NCBI GenBank assembly: GCA_022376515.1
Contig: WTXI01000051.1
Span: 1 to 64,000, forward strand
Length of the DNA: 64,000 nt
Direction of reading: 5' to 3'
DNA from: Lactifluus volemus
Lineage: Eukaryota; Basidiomycota; Agaricomycetes; Russulales; Russulaceae
Program-made: the position numbers and the translations under genes
In this document: piece after piece, positions 11,835 to 24,108 of the stretch
Layout of the letters: every line of letters starts with the position of its first letter
How positions within the stretch are numbered: the first letter of the stretch is position 1
Notes under the pieces: model-generated
What the model saw: only the letters and a program-made list of their open reading frames with translations
Told to the model about the DNA's origin: nothing
The model's database searches: none

Positions 11835-12996
11835 TGGTGGCTGGTGTCTGGGAGGCGGGTTGGTTGGGCAACGGGGAGGCACGAACCGCCATGGCTTAGC
11901 CAATGGCTTCTCACGCCTGTAGCCGTGATTGGAAGCTCCCACAAGCTAACTAAAATGGGGGCTTGACAGGTGCTCGGCTCCGTACGGCTAAGGATAAGCC
12001 GGCTCCGGCTCTCGGCTAAGCTGCCAATAGCCGCAAGCTGCCGCAACACTATGCTTCCCTAACCCGTCTTACTCATCCTGATGACGTCCCGTCCACATTG
12101 TCTCTATTGTGCTGACTGTTCTATTGTTCTGATTGCGCTATTGTCTGTCCCCGTTAGTCCAGTGTTATTGTTCCGAGTCTCCATTGTTCTCGTGCTCTAT
12201 TGTCTTGACTCCTTGCTTATTGTTCACCCTAGTATTGGTAGAACAATTAGCGTACATTGTATAAGTAGGCCTCAGCTGGTAGCTTGTACCCCAGCTTCGG
12301 CTTTAACCTGAATCGACTTGTTTCCCTCTCCTGAAAGACAGAACTTCTCCTCTCCTCCTCCCCCTCTTTCTCTTTCCCTCTTACACGCCCTAATAAGGCT
12401 ACTGAAGCTTGGTGGTTGTGCTACAACACCACAAGGCTCTGCGCGTCGTTACCTTGGGTAACCCTGAGCCTAGGTCTTAGGAGAGACCAGAACCACTTGA
12501 ACCCTAGTTGGGACCCGGCCCTAGTCGAGCCGTAACACGCAAACCGACGAGACATCGGACTTTAGCCTCCCCTCGAGTCTATCCCCATCCCCAGCACTCC
12601 ACACAACCCCGCTTACACCCCTGCAACCAAGTCCTTTGGGCCAGAACCACGAACCCACAGACGAACCCGAACAAGGAATCCAGTGGCCAACGCTACCAGT
12701 GCACGCGCCAGCCAACCAACCAGCGACCCCGCCGCCAACACAACTAATGGCCACAGCAGCCGTAGAACCGTTCGGAGGGCTACACAGCCAAAACCCAAGG
12801 AAGTTCTTGCAGGACCTAGAGTACCAGATGACATTGTCTGGCATCACAACCGCCCGAGCCAAAGCCGGCTTCCTTCGACTGCGCTTAGAGGTGGACTCCC
12901 TAGCCGAGGAATGGTACAGAGCGCTTCCCGCCGCGACACGCGAAGACTGGGACCTGCTGGAACCAGTGTTCACGGCACGATGGAACACGCAGGCAC

Positions 12997-13603
12997 TGTT
13001 AAGGTTCCAAGTGGGACCTTTGTACGAAGTGTACGATCGTTCGTAAAGTTAAGAACTAGACTTGCAAGACGTGCAAGTCAAGATCAAAGTTTCGATAAAG
13101 ATGAGACTTAGTAAACGACTAAGTCAAGAGCGTTTCAGAGGTCAAGGGCTTTGGGCTTAGGGATAAGACCAAAGTGTCAAGAAGTCGAAGATGTGATGTC
13201 AAGAGGGTTCTCTCAGGTCTGATGCTTCTAGGCAAGCAAGGTTCTAATAGATAGAAGACTTGGATTGCGAAACAAAACTGAGACTTAAGGTCTCTAGGGC
13301 AGAAAGTACAGGGTTTATATATAAGAAGATGAGGCTATGTGCACAGCCATAGGGGCTGTGACCTTCGTACAGCTTTCAGGGTTTGAAACATGTTTCAGGA
13401 ATCAGCAAGTCATCCTGTGCATGTGGCTGTTGCTTGCGGCTGTACGGTGCTGTGTGAGGTTGTATCGTGAGAGAAAAATAAGTAAGCGATCTGAAACAAA
13501 GTGATCGGCAGTCCATTCGCATAAGCAAGGAAGTCAGCAGAAATGAGTCATCAGTCCGAAAAATGTATAGTATGAGTCAGCAAGCACGTGTCAGTCCATA
13601 ACA
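12997..13603 (-). repeat. solo LTR, family F2 (reverse orientation)
   Basis: 607 bp, read on + as TGTTAAGG...CATAACA, the reverse complement of the LTRs of element C. It is flanked by target duplication GGCAC (12992-12996 and 13604-13608), inside G3 gag. Confidence 0.95.
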
Positions 13604-14401
13604 GGCACTACCGGTCAAAACAGTCATGCAAAAAACCGACGACCTGATCAAGTACAAGCTCAAGCCGGAAGCGGTTGGAACCATGGTCCCCCACATGGGC
13701 AGGGTGCAGCACGCACACGTCGCATGGGCGGAACAAATCCTCGAGAAAGCTCGAGCATGCGAGCTTGAGGGCAGGACCGAGTACCTCCAGCAGACGCTAA
13801 CGCAGCTACCCGCGTCAGTCAGAGACGGCATACAGCGGAACTTCACTAACTGGATAACGTTCACAGACAACGTGAAAGCGATCAACATAGACGAGCTGAT
13901 GGCTCGAGCTAAGGCAGAAAAAGCCATGCAGGAGCTGACAGCCAAGGTCCAGGACATAAGCATGGAAAAAGAGGCGACGAGACAAGGGGGAAACCCCAAA
14001 CCACAGCAGTACGGAACCGCGCAACAGAGGGCAGCACCAGGGATAGGCAGAGCCAACCCACCAACAACGCGCCCCAGGCCATACACGTCCATCCCACCCA
14101 AGAACTCGCAACAGCGCGCCCAGGCCACAGAGGCAGAGAAAGCGGACGTAAGGCAGCGACTCACCATGTACCCACACCAGCCAGATACCGACGCGGGCCA
14201 AGCAACATACAGGCACCAGCTAGCGCAATGGAGCGCAGGCAGAGGCATCAGCGACCAGGTCACTCGCACAACACCAGTTCCACTGAGACCGGGAACGGCA
14301 GCGGCGTGCAGCGGCAAATGCTACGGGTGCGGCACACACGGACACGTGTCGTCACACTGCCCCGTACCCGAGGGCCACGCACACAAACTGTCTCCAGAAG
14401 A

Positions 14402-15006
14402 TGTTATGGACTGACACGTGTTTGCTGACTCATACTATACATTTTCGGACTGCTGATTCTTTCTGCTGACTCCCTTGCTTATGCGAATGGACTGCCGATC
14501 GCTTTGTTTCAGATCGCTTACTTATTTTCTCACGATACAGCCTCGTACAGCACCGTACAGCCGCAAGCAACAGCCACATGCACAGGATGACTTGCTGATT
14601 CCTGAAACATGTTTCAAACCCTGAAAGCTGTACGAAGGTCACAGCCCCTAAGGCTGTACACATAGCCTCGTCTTCTCATATATAAACCCTGTACTTTCTG
14701 CCCTAGAGACCTTAAGTCTCAGTTTTGTTTCGCAATCCAAGTCCTTCTATCTATTAGAACCTTGTCTTGCCTAGAAGCATTCGACCTGAGAGAACCCTCT
14801 TGACATCAACTCTTCACGACTTCTTGACACTTTGGTCTCACCCTGAGCCCAAAGCCCTTGACCTCTGAAACGCTCTTGACTTAGTTGTTTACTAAGTCTC
14901 GTCTCTATCGAACCTTTGATCTTGACTTGCACGTCTTGCAAGTCTCGCTCTTGACTCCATGAACGATCGTACACTTCGTACAAAGGTCCCACTTGGAACC
15001 TTAACA
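14402..15006 (+). repeat. solo LTR, family F2
   Basis: 605 bp, TGTTATGG...CTTAACA, flanked by target duplication GAAGA (14397-14401 and 15007-15011). It lies in G3 gag just after the zinc knuckle. It has a TATA-like box (catatataaaccc) and two TGACTCA-type motifs near its 5' end. Confidence 0.95.
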
Positions 15007-15179
15007 GAAGAAGCCAGGTGGAGGGTACTATGCACAGGCGTGCTAGGGCAGCCCTACAGGATGGGGGCAAGCCAAGTATTCCTGGTAGGCGACAACACTG
15101 CGACGGGAACGTGGCAGGAATGGGACGGAGGAGACCAGTATGACGACACGGGAAACGGAGAAGGGTCGACTGCATAAGC

Positions 15180-18100
15180 GGCGGACAGGCAACCCCAGAG
15201 ACCACACCAGCGCCAACACAGCAGGAAGAAGCAAGCGGAGGAGAATCAGGGACAGGGACACAGTTAGGACATTCGGACACACAGGCAGAGGATACGCACG
15301 AGAAATGTGACATAATCGATCTGTATGCAGTCGGGGGAACAAACGAAACAGCGCGACCATTCGTCCACGAGGTCTGGCTACAAGGACCACGAGGCGAGAT
15401 AGTCCGGGTGCGCGCGATAGTCGACGACGGCGCAATGATCTGCGCCATGAGCACAAACGTTTTTGAGCATGTCAGGCACCGCCTTGGGGCATGGAAGCCA
15501 TCAACGCGTGTACTATGCATGGCCAACGGCACGATCGCAAAGTCAGAAGCAACCTGGTCAGGGACAGTAGAACTCGACGGGGTCAAAGCAGCGGGCACAT
15601 TCGAGGTTTTCGACAGCGCAGGGGGATGGTCCTTCCTGTTGGGGAAACCAATGCTCCAGTCGTTCCGAGCACATCACGACTATGAGCGCGATGAAATCCA
15701 GGTGAGTGATGACACATGGAAAACAGTCCTGACGAACCAAGTAGGTGACCCATACTACGCCCACAAAGCCAGCCAAGGGATACCAGAAGCAGCCGACTGG
15801 AAACAACAGCTCAAGAAACCGAACCAAGTAGCGGTGATGACCACCACCCCAGAGACGCGCAGAGGACAAGCGGCAAGTGAGCGAACGCCGAGGCGCCAAG
15901 CCGAGCCGTTCCACCCCAAGCGGGTGGACGACGTGTGGAAAGCAGTCAGAGTGGGAACCGACTTAACCGATAGTCAAAGAAACCAGGTACGTGCACTGGT
16001 AGGAGCATATGCTGACTGCTTTGCTCTCTCAGTGCGCGAGGTGGTGCCAGTGAAAGACGCCACACTACACCTAGGAATCCCACCAGAGGCCCAACTACCA
16101 ACAAAAGCAAGACAACGCACGTTCACACCACCCCAGAGACGCTACTTGCACAAGAAAGTTCTGGAAATGCTGGAGGCCGGCATTATCGAACGCGCAGACC
16201 CAGCAAAAATCAAATGCGTGTCACCAACCACGCTAGGGCAGAAACAGCACGACGGAGCGGGGCTGACGCTGGAAGAGCTCCAGCGGAAGGTAAACAAGGA
16301 ATGCGAGGCAGCAGGGCTGACACCTCACTTCCTGGTACCACCCGCACGCGAACCAGAACCAAGAGAAACGACCACAAAGTATGAAGACCAGAAGTGGCGA
16401 ATATGTCAAGACTTTCGAGAGGTCAACAAGCTCTCGAAAGTCGCCTCAATGCCGCAGGGCGACATACGGGCAAAGCAGCACAGGCTGAGCGGCCACCGGT
16501 ACGTCACCACAATCGACTTCGCTTCAGGGTTCTATGCTGTCGAGATCGATCAGGAATCCCGGCCGTATACAGCCTTCTACATAGAAGGGCTAGGGCACTT
16601 CTGGTACATCCGGATGCCATTCGGCCTGACAGGAGCGCCAACGGCATTCGCAGCGATGGCGGCAAATCATCTCCACGACCTCATCGCAGATGAAATGATG
16701 AAAATCTTCGTGGATGACGGAGGCGCAGCGGCAGACACATTCGACGAGATGAAAGAGAAGATCATCAAGATCCTCAACCGAGTACGAGAACGAAGCCTCT
16801 CCCTATCCACAGCTAAGTCACAGTTCTTCATGTCGGAGGCCACGTTCGCGGGAGCGAGAGTAAGCTCAAAAGGCGTACTGCCAGATCTTACCAAGTTGAC
16901 CGCGATCGTGGACTGGACGAGACCAGCCAGTGCATTGAACCTGGTATTGTTCCTCGGCTTAACGGGGCACTTCCGGGACCTTATACGAGGCTACGCACGA
17001 GTGGAGGGGCCGCTAAGAGACTTGCTAGCACAAGTAACACTGCCACAGCCATGCACAAAAACGTCATACCGGAGGGTCATGGCAGCGCACGTGTTATGGA
17101 CTGACATGTGCTCGCTGACTCATACTGTACATTTTCGGACTGATGACTCATTTCTGCTGACTCCTCTGCTTATGTGAATGGACTGCCGATCACTTTGTTT
17201 CAGATCGCTTACTTATTTTCTCTCACGATACAGCCTCACACAGCACCATACAGCCCCAAGTAACAGCCACATGCACAGGATGACTCGCTGATTCCTGGAA
17301 CATGTTTCAAACCCTGAAAGCTGTACGAAGGTCACAGCCCCTACGGCTGTGGGCATAGCCTCGTCTTCTTACATATAAAAACCCTGTACTTTCTGCCCTA
17401 GAGACCTTAAGTCTCAGTTTTGTTTCGCAATCCAAGTCCTTCTATCTATTAGAACCTTGTCTTGCCTAGAAGCATCAGACCTGAGAGAACTCTCTTGACA
17501 TCACGTCCTTCGACTTCTTGACACTTTGGTCTTATCCCTAAAAGCCCAAAGCCCTTAACCTCTGAAACGCTCTTGACTTAGTCGTTTACTAAAGTCTCAT
17601 CTTTATCGAACCTTTGATCTTGACTTGCACATCTTGCAAGTCTAGTTCTTGACTTCACGAACGATCGTACACTTTGTACAAAGGTCCCACTTGGAACCTT
17701 AACAGCACGACCTGAACGGCCGGTGGGAGGAAAAGCACACGAAGGCCTTTCTCGACCTCAAGATTGCAATAACGTCAGAGCCGATACTCCGGGGGCCCAG
17801 GTGGGATGGCACACCGTTCGTAGTTACGACGGACGGGTGCCAAGAAGGGTTTGCGGGCGTGTTGGCCCAAAGATCACCACACACGAAGCCGGACGGCACG
17901 GTAGTACAGAAACTCCATCCGATCGCGTTCGCATCAAAGCGAACATCCCCGACGGAAGCTAAGTACAAGCCATTCTTACTAGAATTCGCAGCACTTAAGT
18001 TTGCCCTAGACAAATTCTCAGATACAATCTGGGGGTTCCCCGTCGAGATCGAGACAGATTGCCAAGCACTCCGAGACACTTTACTGAGCGAGAAACCGAA

Positions 18101-19784
18101 CGCGGTACATGCACGATGGCGAGATGGAATACTAGCGCACCAAATCGTCGACGTGCGCCACGTGCCGGGAAAGATCAACGTCGTAGCAGACGGCCTAAGT
18201 AGACAGTGGGAAGGACAACCAGCGACCGAGGACAACGGAAGCACCTGGACAGTGAACCCAGATCGAGATGAGCAAGTTGGCTTAATCAATGACATCCTGC
18301 TCACCCTAGACAGGCCAGCCCAGGACCAAGTTGAGGCCTTGCAGAACAGGCTCAAGGAAGAGCACCTGTTCGTGGAGGTAATAGACGCTATCCAGGGCCA
18401 AGACAGCGCAAAGATGGTGCGAGATAGGAAGCGAGTGCGCCACAGAGCATCCCAGTACGTAGTAGAGGAGGGCAAACTCTGGAAGCTTCACGACGGAAAG
18501 AACACAAGAACAAGAGCAAGAACGGAATGTGTATCAAGGAAGGAGGCAGAAGAAATCGCAGGCGAACAACACCAGCACGGCGGACACATGGGGCGAGACG
18601 CAGTCAAGATCGCGCTAACAGACCGCATCACCAGCCCAGACCTAGACCTAGCAATACTGCGAGCGATCCGAGGATGTTCCCAATGCAAGAACTTTGGGCC
18701 GACGAGACTCAACGTGCTCTTGCAGCCGATAACAAGACGCCACCCTTTCGAGCTCCTAGTGGGCGACTACCTATCGATGCCGCCAGGGAAAGGAGGATAC
18801 CACACAATAGGGCTGTACCTTGACACATTCTCACAGCACATTTGGGCATTTAAACATAAAAGAGCAGGCACAGCCAAGACCACAATCGAGGCACTCAGCT
18901 GCATCAGCAAGAATTTCGTAATGCCCGAAACGCTGATGACGGATGGAGGATCCCACTTTAACAACGCGGCAGTACGGGAGCTCTGCGACGCAAACGGCTG
19001 CAAGCACCACGTCACGCCAGCGTACTCTCCGTGGGTCAACAGGCTCGTAGAGGGCACAAACAAAATCCTCCTCCATGTTCTGAAACGGCTATGCGCTCCA
19101 GAGGTCGGCGAACACGAAAACGACGGCAGTTGGGAGAACCTGCCACGAGCGTGGCCAGATCACCTCAACGCAGCCGTAGCGGCACTCAACAGGCGCATCC
19201 TACCAGCCCTCAGGTTCACACCGAAAGAGCTGCTCCTAGGAATGGCAATCAACACACCGAGAACGGAGACAAGCGTGGTGGGACAAGAAGCGCCAACCGA
19301 GACGGAAGCAGCGATACACATGGCCTACGCAGCGCAACAGCGCATCGACGGCTATGAGGCAATCGTTAAGCACGCAATCGGATGCAAGAACACGTTCGAC
19401 AAACGAGTGCTAAAACAATCAGGTGAGGTTATATTTTGCACCGGGCAACTGGTTCAAGTCTACCGCAGTGACTTGGACTATACATTCAAAACGGAGCGTA
19501 AACTACTACCAAAGTGGTCACAACCGTATCGGATCCATAAACGCATTTGAAACGCGTACAAACTAGGACGACTTGACGGAACGGAGGTCGAGGGAGAGTT
19601 CAGCGCGCGAAGGTTAAGGGAGTTCACCCCGAAACCCCGAGGGAAGCTAGAGGAGGGGCAGGCAAAGTGGTTGAAGGATAACCCAGAGAGCAAAGAGGCG
19701 GAAGCGATGCGGACACCGCTATTCGCGAGAGGGGAGCATGGAATGGGGGACAAGAGACAGGCCGGGGAGAGAACCCCTGACTAG
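15180..19784 (+). pseudogene. pol of gypsy element G3 (protease, RT, RNase H, integrase)
   Basis: The frame overlaps the end of gag in the -1 register. The protease motif is AIVDDGAM (near 15415), Asp-Asp-Gly rather than DTG/DSG. The RT has IFVDDG near 16710. An F2 solo LTR (17092-17704) splits RT from RNase H (TTDGCQEGFAG near 17830). Integrase has an HHCC-type finger (HQHGGH...CSQC near 18570-18690) and core residues in LVGDYLS, MTDGGSHF and NRLVEGTN. A TGA at 19548-19550 interrupts an otherwise open frame to 19784, probably from CGA. No chromodomain follows, so targeting differs from copies A, B and C. Confidence 0.85.
17092..17704 (+). repeat. solo LTR, family F2
   Basis: 613 bp, TGTTATGG...CTTAACA, with target duplication GCACG (17087-17091 and 17705-17709), inside G3 pol between RT and RNase H. 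Confidence 0.95.
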
Positions 19785-19929
19785 GAGATAGGCGCGCGAG
19801 TACGTAGTTAGACCGATGATGTAACCAGGAACAAGGGTTCTCGACTCCAGACCACGACTCGACTGGCAGGACACGCCCCTGCACCGGCCCCAGTGGAGCC
19901 GTAACAAAAGCCGAAGCTCTCACCAGTAG

Positions 19930-22523
19930 ATGTCCACCTGGGACTATCTACAACAACCAATCTACCTGCGAATCAAAGAATTGTTGATTGACGCACACTT
20001 GAACAAGAACGAGGCGATACAGAAACAGTATAACGCCAAACGAAGATCGGAACAAAGGTGCTGGAAAGAAGTCAGCATTTCCTGTGTACGCACCATTGGG
20101 CACCTAGAAACAATCCTGGGTGCAGGAACAGAGTTGTTCCAATCTGAACAAGGAAACACGTTGATCCTCTATCTACCGGGGGATCATATCGCCTTTCATA
20201 CGCAAGGCTGGACAGGAATAACGACGGGTCTTTGATCGTTGTCTGGGATACAAACGAAGACGACCTAGGAACTAGAGTCATTCCCAGAGAAGACGACGAC
20301 CTAACCATCGAACAGAAAGGAAGCATCAGATTCCTGGAAGAAAGGAGACAAACGCATCAATTATACCAGAAACCGACAACCTATCACTCTTATCACGAAG
20401 AAGCAGGATCAAGAGCCAAGTACAGGTCTCCCTGCGAGTTCATCAACCATCGGTGGTACAACATCTATTGGTCAAACGACGATTACTGGACCGATCCCAC
20501 TATGAAGTTCACCAAATATGACTACATCCTCAATGAATTAGCTCTTCCCCCCTCAATGCAACCATCAGAAACAAGTGAAGATGAAAGTGAGGATGAAGGT
20601 GGGGGAACGTCCCCTCAACAAGATTCAACTGGAGAAAACTCCTCCTCAGAAAGCAATCAAACCAGACAGCCTCCGCCAACACAAGAAAATGAGGATCCCA
20701 GACTGGTTACCCCAGTTACCCCGATAGATCACGCCATGAGTGCGCTCAGCATCACCTCGCCAACACCAATGTTCACTCGTTCAGCCACATTAACCCAGCC
20801 GGTACAAACCACAACCGCAGCAGGACCCAGCCAAGGGGGTGGCGGCGGTGGAGGTGGTGGCGGTGGAGGTGGCGGTGGTGGTGGCGGCGGCGGTGGAGGT
20901 GGCGGAGGCGGAGGTGCGGCAGTCGGAGCTCAACCAGTTGCTCCCCCCAGGAACGGACTAAAAGGAATACCACCCACGCCATTCAAAGGAGAAAAAGGCC
21001 TTTACGATGTCTTCAAAACCGAATGGCACATGTACAAAGCCATCAACCGAAACCATGATGACATGCTAGTCCCCTACAATCGTGTCATGACAATGCTAGG
21101 AATGGTCAAAGGACCCCTGGTGTCAGCATGGGTGCAAGATTACCTAGATACCATCGAGCAGGAAGTAGTCCAGCATGGAGAAAATGCAGAAATCCTGTGG
21201 ACCAACTTTGAGGACGCCCTAGATGATGCCTTCAAAGATACCAATGAAGAAGACGATGCGATCACAAGGCTAGAACACCTAGAGATGAAGAAAGGAAACC
21301 TGGCCCAGTATACAGCCGAGTTCAATCGCCTCAGGAAAAAGGCAGGGTGGGACGCTGACAGCAACGGCACCATCAGAATGTACAAAAGGGGACTGGACCT
21401 AGGCCTCCTCACCAGCATGCTCAAACAAGTAGGGGCGAACCCAAACACCCTGAGGGGCTGGCAAGAGTTGGCCACCCAGCATCACGACGCTTACCAACAA
21501 TTGAAGCACGAAATCAGCTTCAGGAAGGACGTGCCCCGGTGGGCCAGCCAACTCATGGCCAAAAAGAAAGAAGCCCCCCCTCAGAAAGACCCCTGGGCTA
21601 TGGATATCGATGTCACCAGATGTTAAGGTTCCAAGTGGGACCTTTGTACGAAGTGTACGTTCGTTCATGAAGTCAAGAACTAGACTTGCAAAATGTGCAA
21701 GTCAAGATCAAAGGTTCGATAAAGATGAGACTTAGTAAACGACTAAGTCAAGAGCGTTTCAGAGGTTAAGGGCTTTGGGCTTTAGGGATAAGACCAAAGT
21801 GTCAAGAAGTCGAAGAGCGTGATGTCAAGAGGGTTCTCTAAGGTCTGATGCTTCTAGGCAAGCAAGGTTCTAATAGATAGAAGACTTGGATTGCGAAACA
21901 AAACTGAGACTTAAGGTCTCTAGGGCCGAAAGTACAAGGTTTATATAGAGAAGAACGAGGCTATGTACACAGCCATAGGGGCTGTGACCTTCGTACAGCT
22001 TTCAGGGTTTGAAACATGTTCCAGGAATCAGCAAGTCATCCTGTGCATGTGGCTGTTACTTGCGGCTGTACGGTGCTGTGCGAGGCTGTATCGTGAGAGA
22101 AATAAGTAAGCGATCTGAAACAAAGCGATCAGCAGTCCATTCACATAAGCAAAAGAGTCAGCAGAAATGAGTCATCAGTCCGAAAAACGTATAGTATGAG
22201 TCAGCAAACACGTGTCAGTCCATAACACCAGAACCGACTCAGCAAAAGCAGACGAGAAGCAAAGGCTGAGAAGGGAAGGGCGCTGTTTCTTCTGCAAAGA
22301 ACAAGGCCACCTCTCCAGGGATTGTCCTAAAAAGAGAGGACAAAGCAATCCCAAGCCAGCTCAACAACCCAAAGTCAGAGCTAGCAAGAAGGAAGATGAC
22401 AAAACTACACAAGTTGGCGACGACGAAGACCCCATCCAGATGCTCAGGAGCATCAGAGCCAAGATTGGGAAAGGAGCCTTCAACGGCGCCTTGGATGGGC
22501 TGGTAGAAGAAGAGGATTTTTGA
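19930..22523 (+). pseudogene. gag of chromovirus copy B
   Basis: The first frame, from ATG 19930, stops at 20235; coding continues in another frame from about 20232, so one indel has broken it. A polyglycine tract of about 27 residues, encoded by mixed GGN codons, lies at about 20838-20918. The retrotransposon capsid domain (PPTPFKGEKGLYDVFKTEW onward) follows. An F2 solo LTR (21621-22227) separates it from the nucleocapsid CCHC knuckle CFFCKEQGHLSRDC near 22290. It ends with TGA at 22521-22523. Confidence 0.85.
21621..22227 (-). repeat. solo LTR, family F2 (reverse orientation)
   Basis: 607 bp, TGTTAAGG...CATAACA on +, flanked by target duplication CCAGA (21616-21620 and 22228-22232), inside copy B gag. 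Confidence 0.95.
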
Positions 22524-24108
22524 ATGGCTCGACCTGTGCAGCCTGGGTGTGAGCCCGTCTTACTCAAATATGTCGTATCTCGAGAACCAATACACTGGAC
22601 ATTCCCCTATCGTTCACGAATGCGACCAAGACGGCTGCCGAAAAGGCACTACTTGACAGTGGTGCTACAGAAAATTTCATCAACCCAAGAATGGTAGAAA
22701 AACTAGGCCTGGGATCCATAGACCTCCAGGAACTACGAACAGTGTTCAACGTAGACGGGACGGAGAACCAAGATGGTAAAATCACCAGCTACTGTCTCCT
22801 CAACATCCTCAAAGGACGCAAGGAAGCCGCACAAATCTTTTACATCACAAACTTAGGCGAAGATCGAATCATCTTGGGATACCCCTGGTTACGGGAGTTC
22901 AATCCACAGATCAATTGGAAAGAAGGAAAAGTCCGAGGCCCACCCATTAAACTCTCCACCACGGGATGAAGTTGGAAGCTAAAATGGGCAGCACGAAGGG
23001 TGAAAGTGTGTAAATCAAGTTTCAGCCAGCAATGGGCACAGCGAGAAGGGAAGGGGCAAAGCAAGGTGCCGGTCCCAGAGCAATTCCAAAGATATGCCAA
23101 AGTCTTCTCGGAAGAAGAGGCCAAACGTTTTCCCCCTTCGCGCCCAGAGGACCTGGTTATCACGCTTCTGCCGGACGCTCCAAAGACCATCAATTGCAAA
23201 ACCTACAAATTAATGGCGGAAGAAACCAAGTCCATGAGAACGTTCCTTACAGAGCAGCAGGCCAAAGGATATATTACAAGGTCGAAATCCGCATGGTCCA
23301 GCCCCTTTTTCTACATCAAGAAACAGGATGGGAAGCTAAGACCTGTCACGGTCAGGTCACCGTGGCGTGGTTTCGAGTCTGACTAAGTGGAACGACGAAG
23401 CGGCCGCAGGGACTAAGGCGCGAAGGTCTAGTCAAAGAGTAGAAGACTTGGCTGTGGCGTGATCCACACAAGTCTTCAGAGGCTTCACTTCAAAGAGGAA
23501 GCAGTCTTTCAGAGGGAAGGGGAAGGGAAGGCTGAACAGCCACTTGTATTGCTCGCTGTATCGACTACCTGAGTTCTACAGGAGAACGAGCTTAAGGCCT
23601 GTCTCAGAGGTACAAGGGATTATATATACTGGAACAGCAGATCGTACTAGAATGTTCAGGGGTGTCCCTGTGAATATGTAGAACATCAGCAAAATGTCCG
23701 AGCAGCTTATTTCTACTTAAACTCACTTAAAATTTTTTTTTAAGTACTCCTAAGTACTTTAAGTACTTTAAGCACTTTAAGTCATTTTAAGACAAGTCGG
23801 CCTCCAGGAAATTGCTTATTTTCACTTATTTTCGCTTATTTTCTTCTTTTTTTTTACTTAAAATTGGGTCAATTTCAACATTTGAGTGAGTTTCAAGCAT
23901 GTTTAAGTGAGATTTAAGCACTTTTAAGAACATTTTAAGCAAAATATATTTGAGACTACACTACAACATTAATAACTAGGACAAGGCTCATGGGAAACAC
24001 AGGAGGCACAGGAAACATGGAAGCCACAGGAGATGCAGGACACAATCTCGAACTCATGAACTTGATTGTAGAGGCAAAAAGAATAAGGGAGCAGTGCTGA
24101 AAAAAAAG

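Larger units (their letters stand above)
4298..12051. mobile_element. hAT-superfamily DNA transposon carrying two kinase genes
   Basis: The ends are perfect 11-bp inverted repeats, TAGTGTTGCGG (4298-4308) and CCGCAACACTA (12041-12051). They are flanked by the 8-bp target duplication TGCTTCCC (4290-4297 and 12052-12059), the length expected for hAT. Removing the element restores a normal F1 LTR, so the borders are independently confirmed. The subterminal 150-200 bp at each end are dense in TAGCCG/CGGCTA motifs in both orientations, as expected for transposase binding sites. Three genes, all on the - strand, fill it: CK1-like kinase, hAT transposase and FunK1-type kinase. Gene capture is inferred from the position of both kinases inside the borders. 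Confidence 0.88.
1..12537 (+). mobile_element. Ty3/gypsy chromovirus copy A (family F1), 5'-truncated by the window edge
   Basis: The window opens inside the pol gene of a chromodomain-bearing Ty3/gypsy element. Its internal region ends at 4258 with a polypurine stretch (about 4246-4257), followed by a 3' LTR that starts TGTTACGGAATG and ends GCCGTAACA at 12537. The LTR is split by a 7.75-kb hAT transposon; without it the LTR is about 517 bp, the same as the other F1 LTRs at 31213 and 47231. The sequence just after 12537 is an open gag frame of another element (G3), so copy A appears to have inserted into G3. Its 5' half and 5' LTR lie outside the window. Confidence 0.9.
4259..12537 (+). repeat. 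3' LTR of copy A (family F1), interrupted by the hAT element
   Basis: The left piece is 4259-4297 and the right piece starts at 12052 or 12060, depending on which target-duplication copy is counted. It starts TG and ends CA. The right piece contains a TATA-like box (tgtataagtagg near 12258) and CT-rich leader sequence shared with the F1 LTRs at 31213-31730 and 47231-47747. Confidence 0.9.
12540..15177 (+). pseudogene. gag of gypsy element G3, interrupted by two solo LTRs
   Basis: Coding pieces are 12540-12996, 13609-14401 and 15012-15177; the gaps are F2 solo LTRs plus one copy of each 5-bp target duplication. Removing them restores one frame ending TAA at 15175-15177. The capsid-like region (FLQDLEYQMTL...WYRALP) is followed by a CCHC nucleocapsid knuckle, CYGCGTHGHVSSHC, near 14320. 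The 5' end is missing because copy A inserted there. Confidence 0.82.
12538..19883 (+). mobile_element. Ty3/gypsy element G3 without chromodomain, 5' part cut off by copy A
   Basis: A gag frame is already open at 12540, directly against the end of copy A's LTR, so G3's 5' end lies beyond copy A to the left of the window. Gag, protease, RT, RNase H and integrase follow in + orientation. Three solo LTRs of family F2 interrupt it. The element appears to end near 19883 (...CCTGCA), directly before the last 23 bp of an F1 LTR, which suggests G3 inserted into the 5' LTR of copy B. The G3 3' LTR could not be delimited because its 5' partner is not in the window. Confidence 0.75.

Noticed and set aside
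20232..20235. Overlap of two frames in copy B gag as a -1 frameshift signal
   Set aside because: It lies in the N-terminal part of Gag rather than between Gag and Pol, and no ATG or slippery heptamer is evident. It looks like a single indel.
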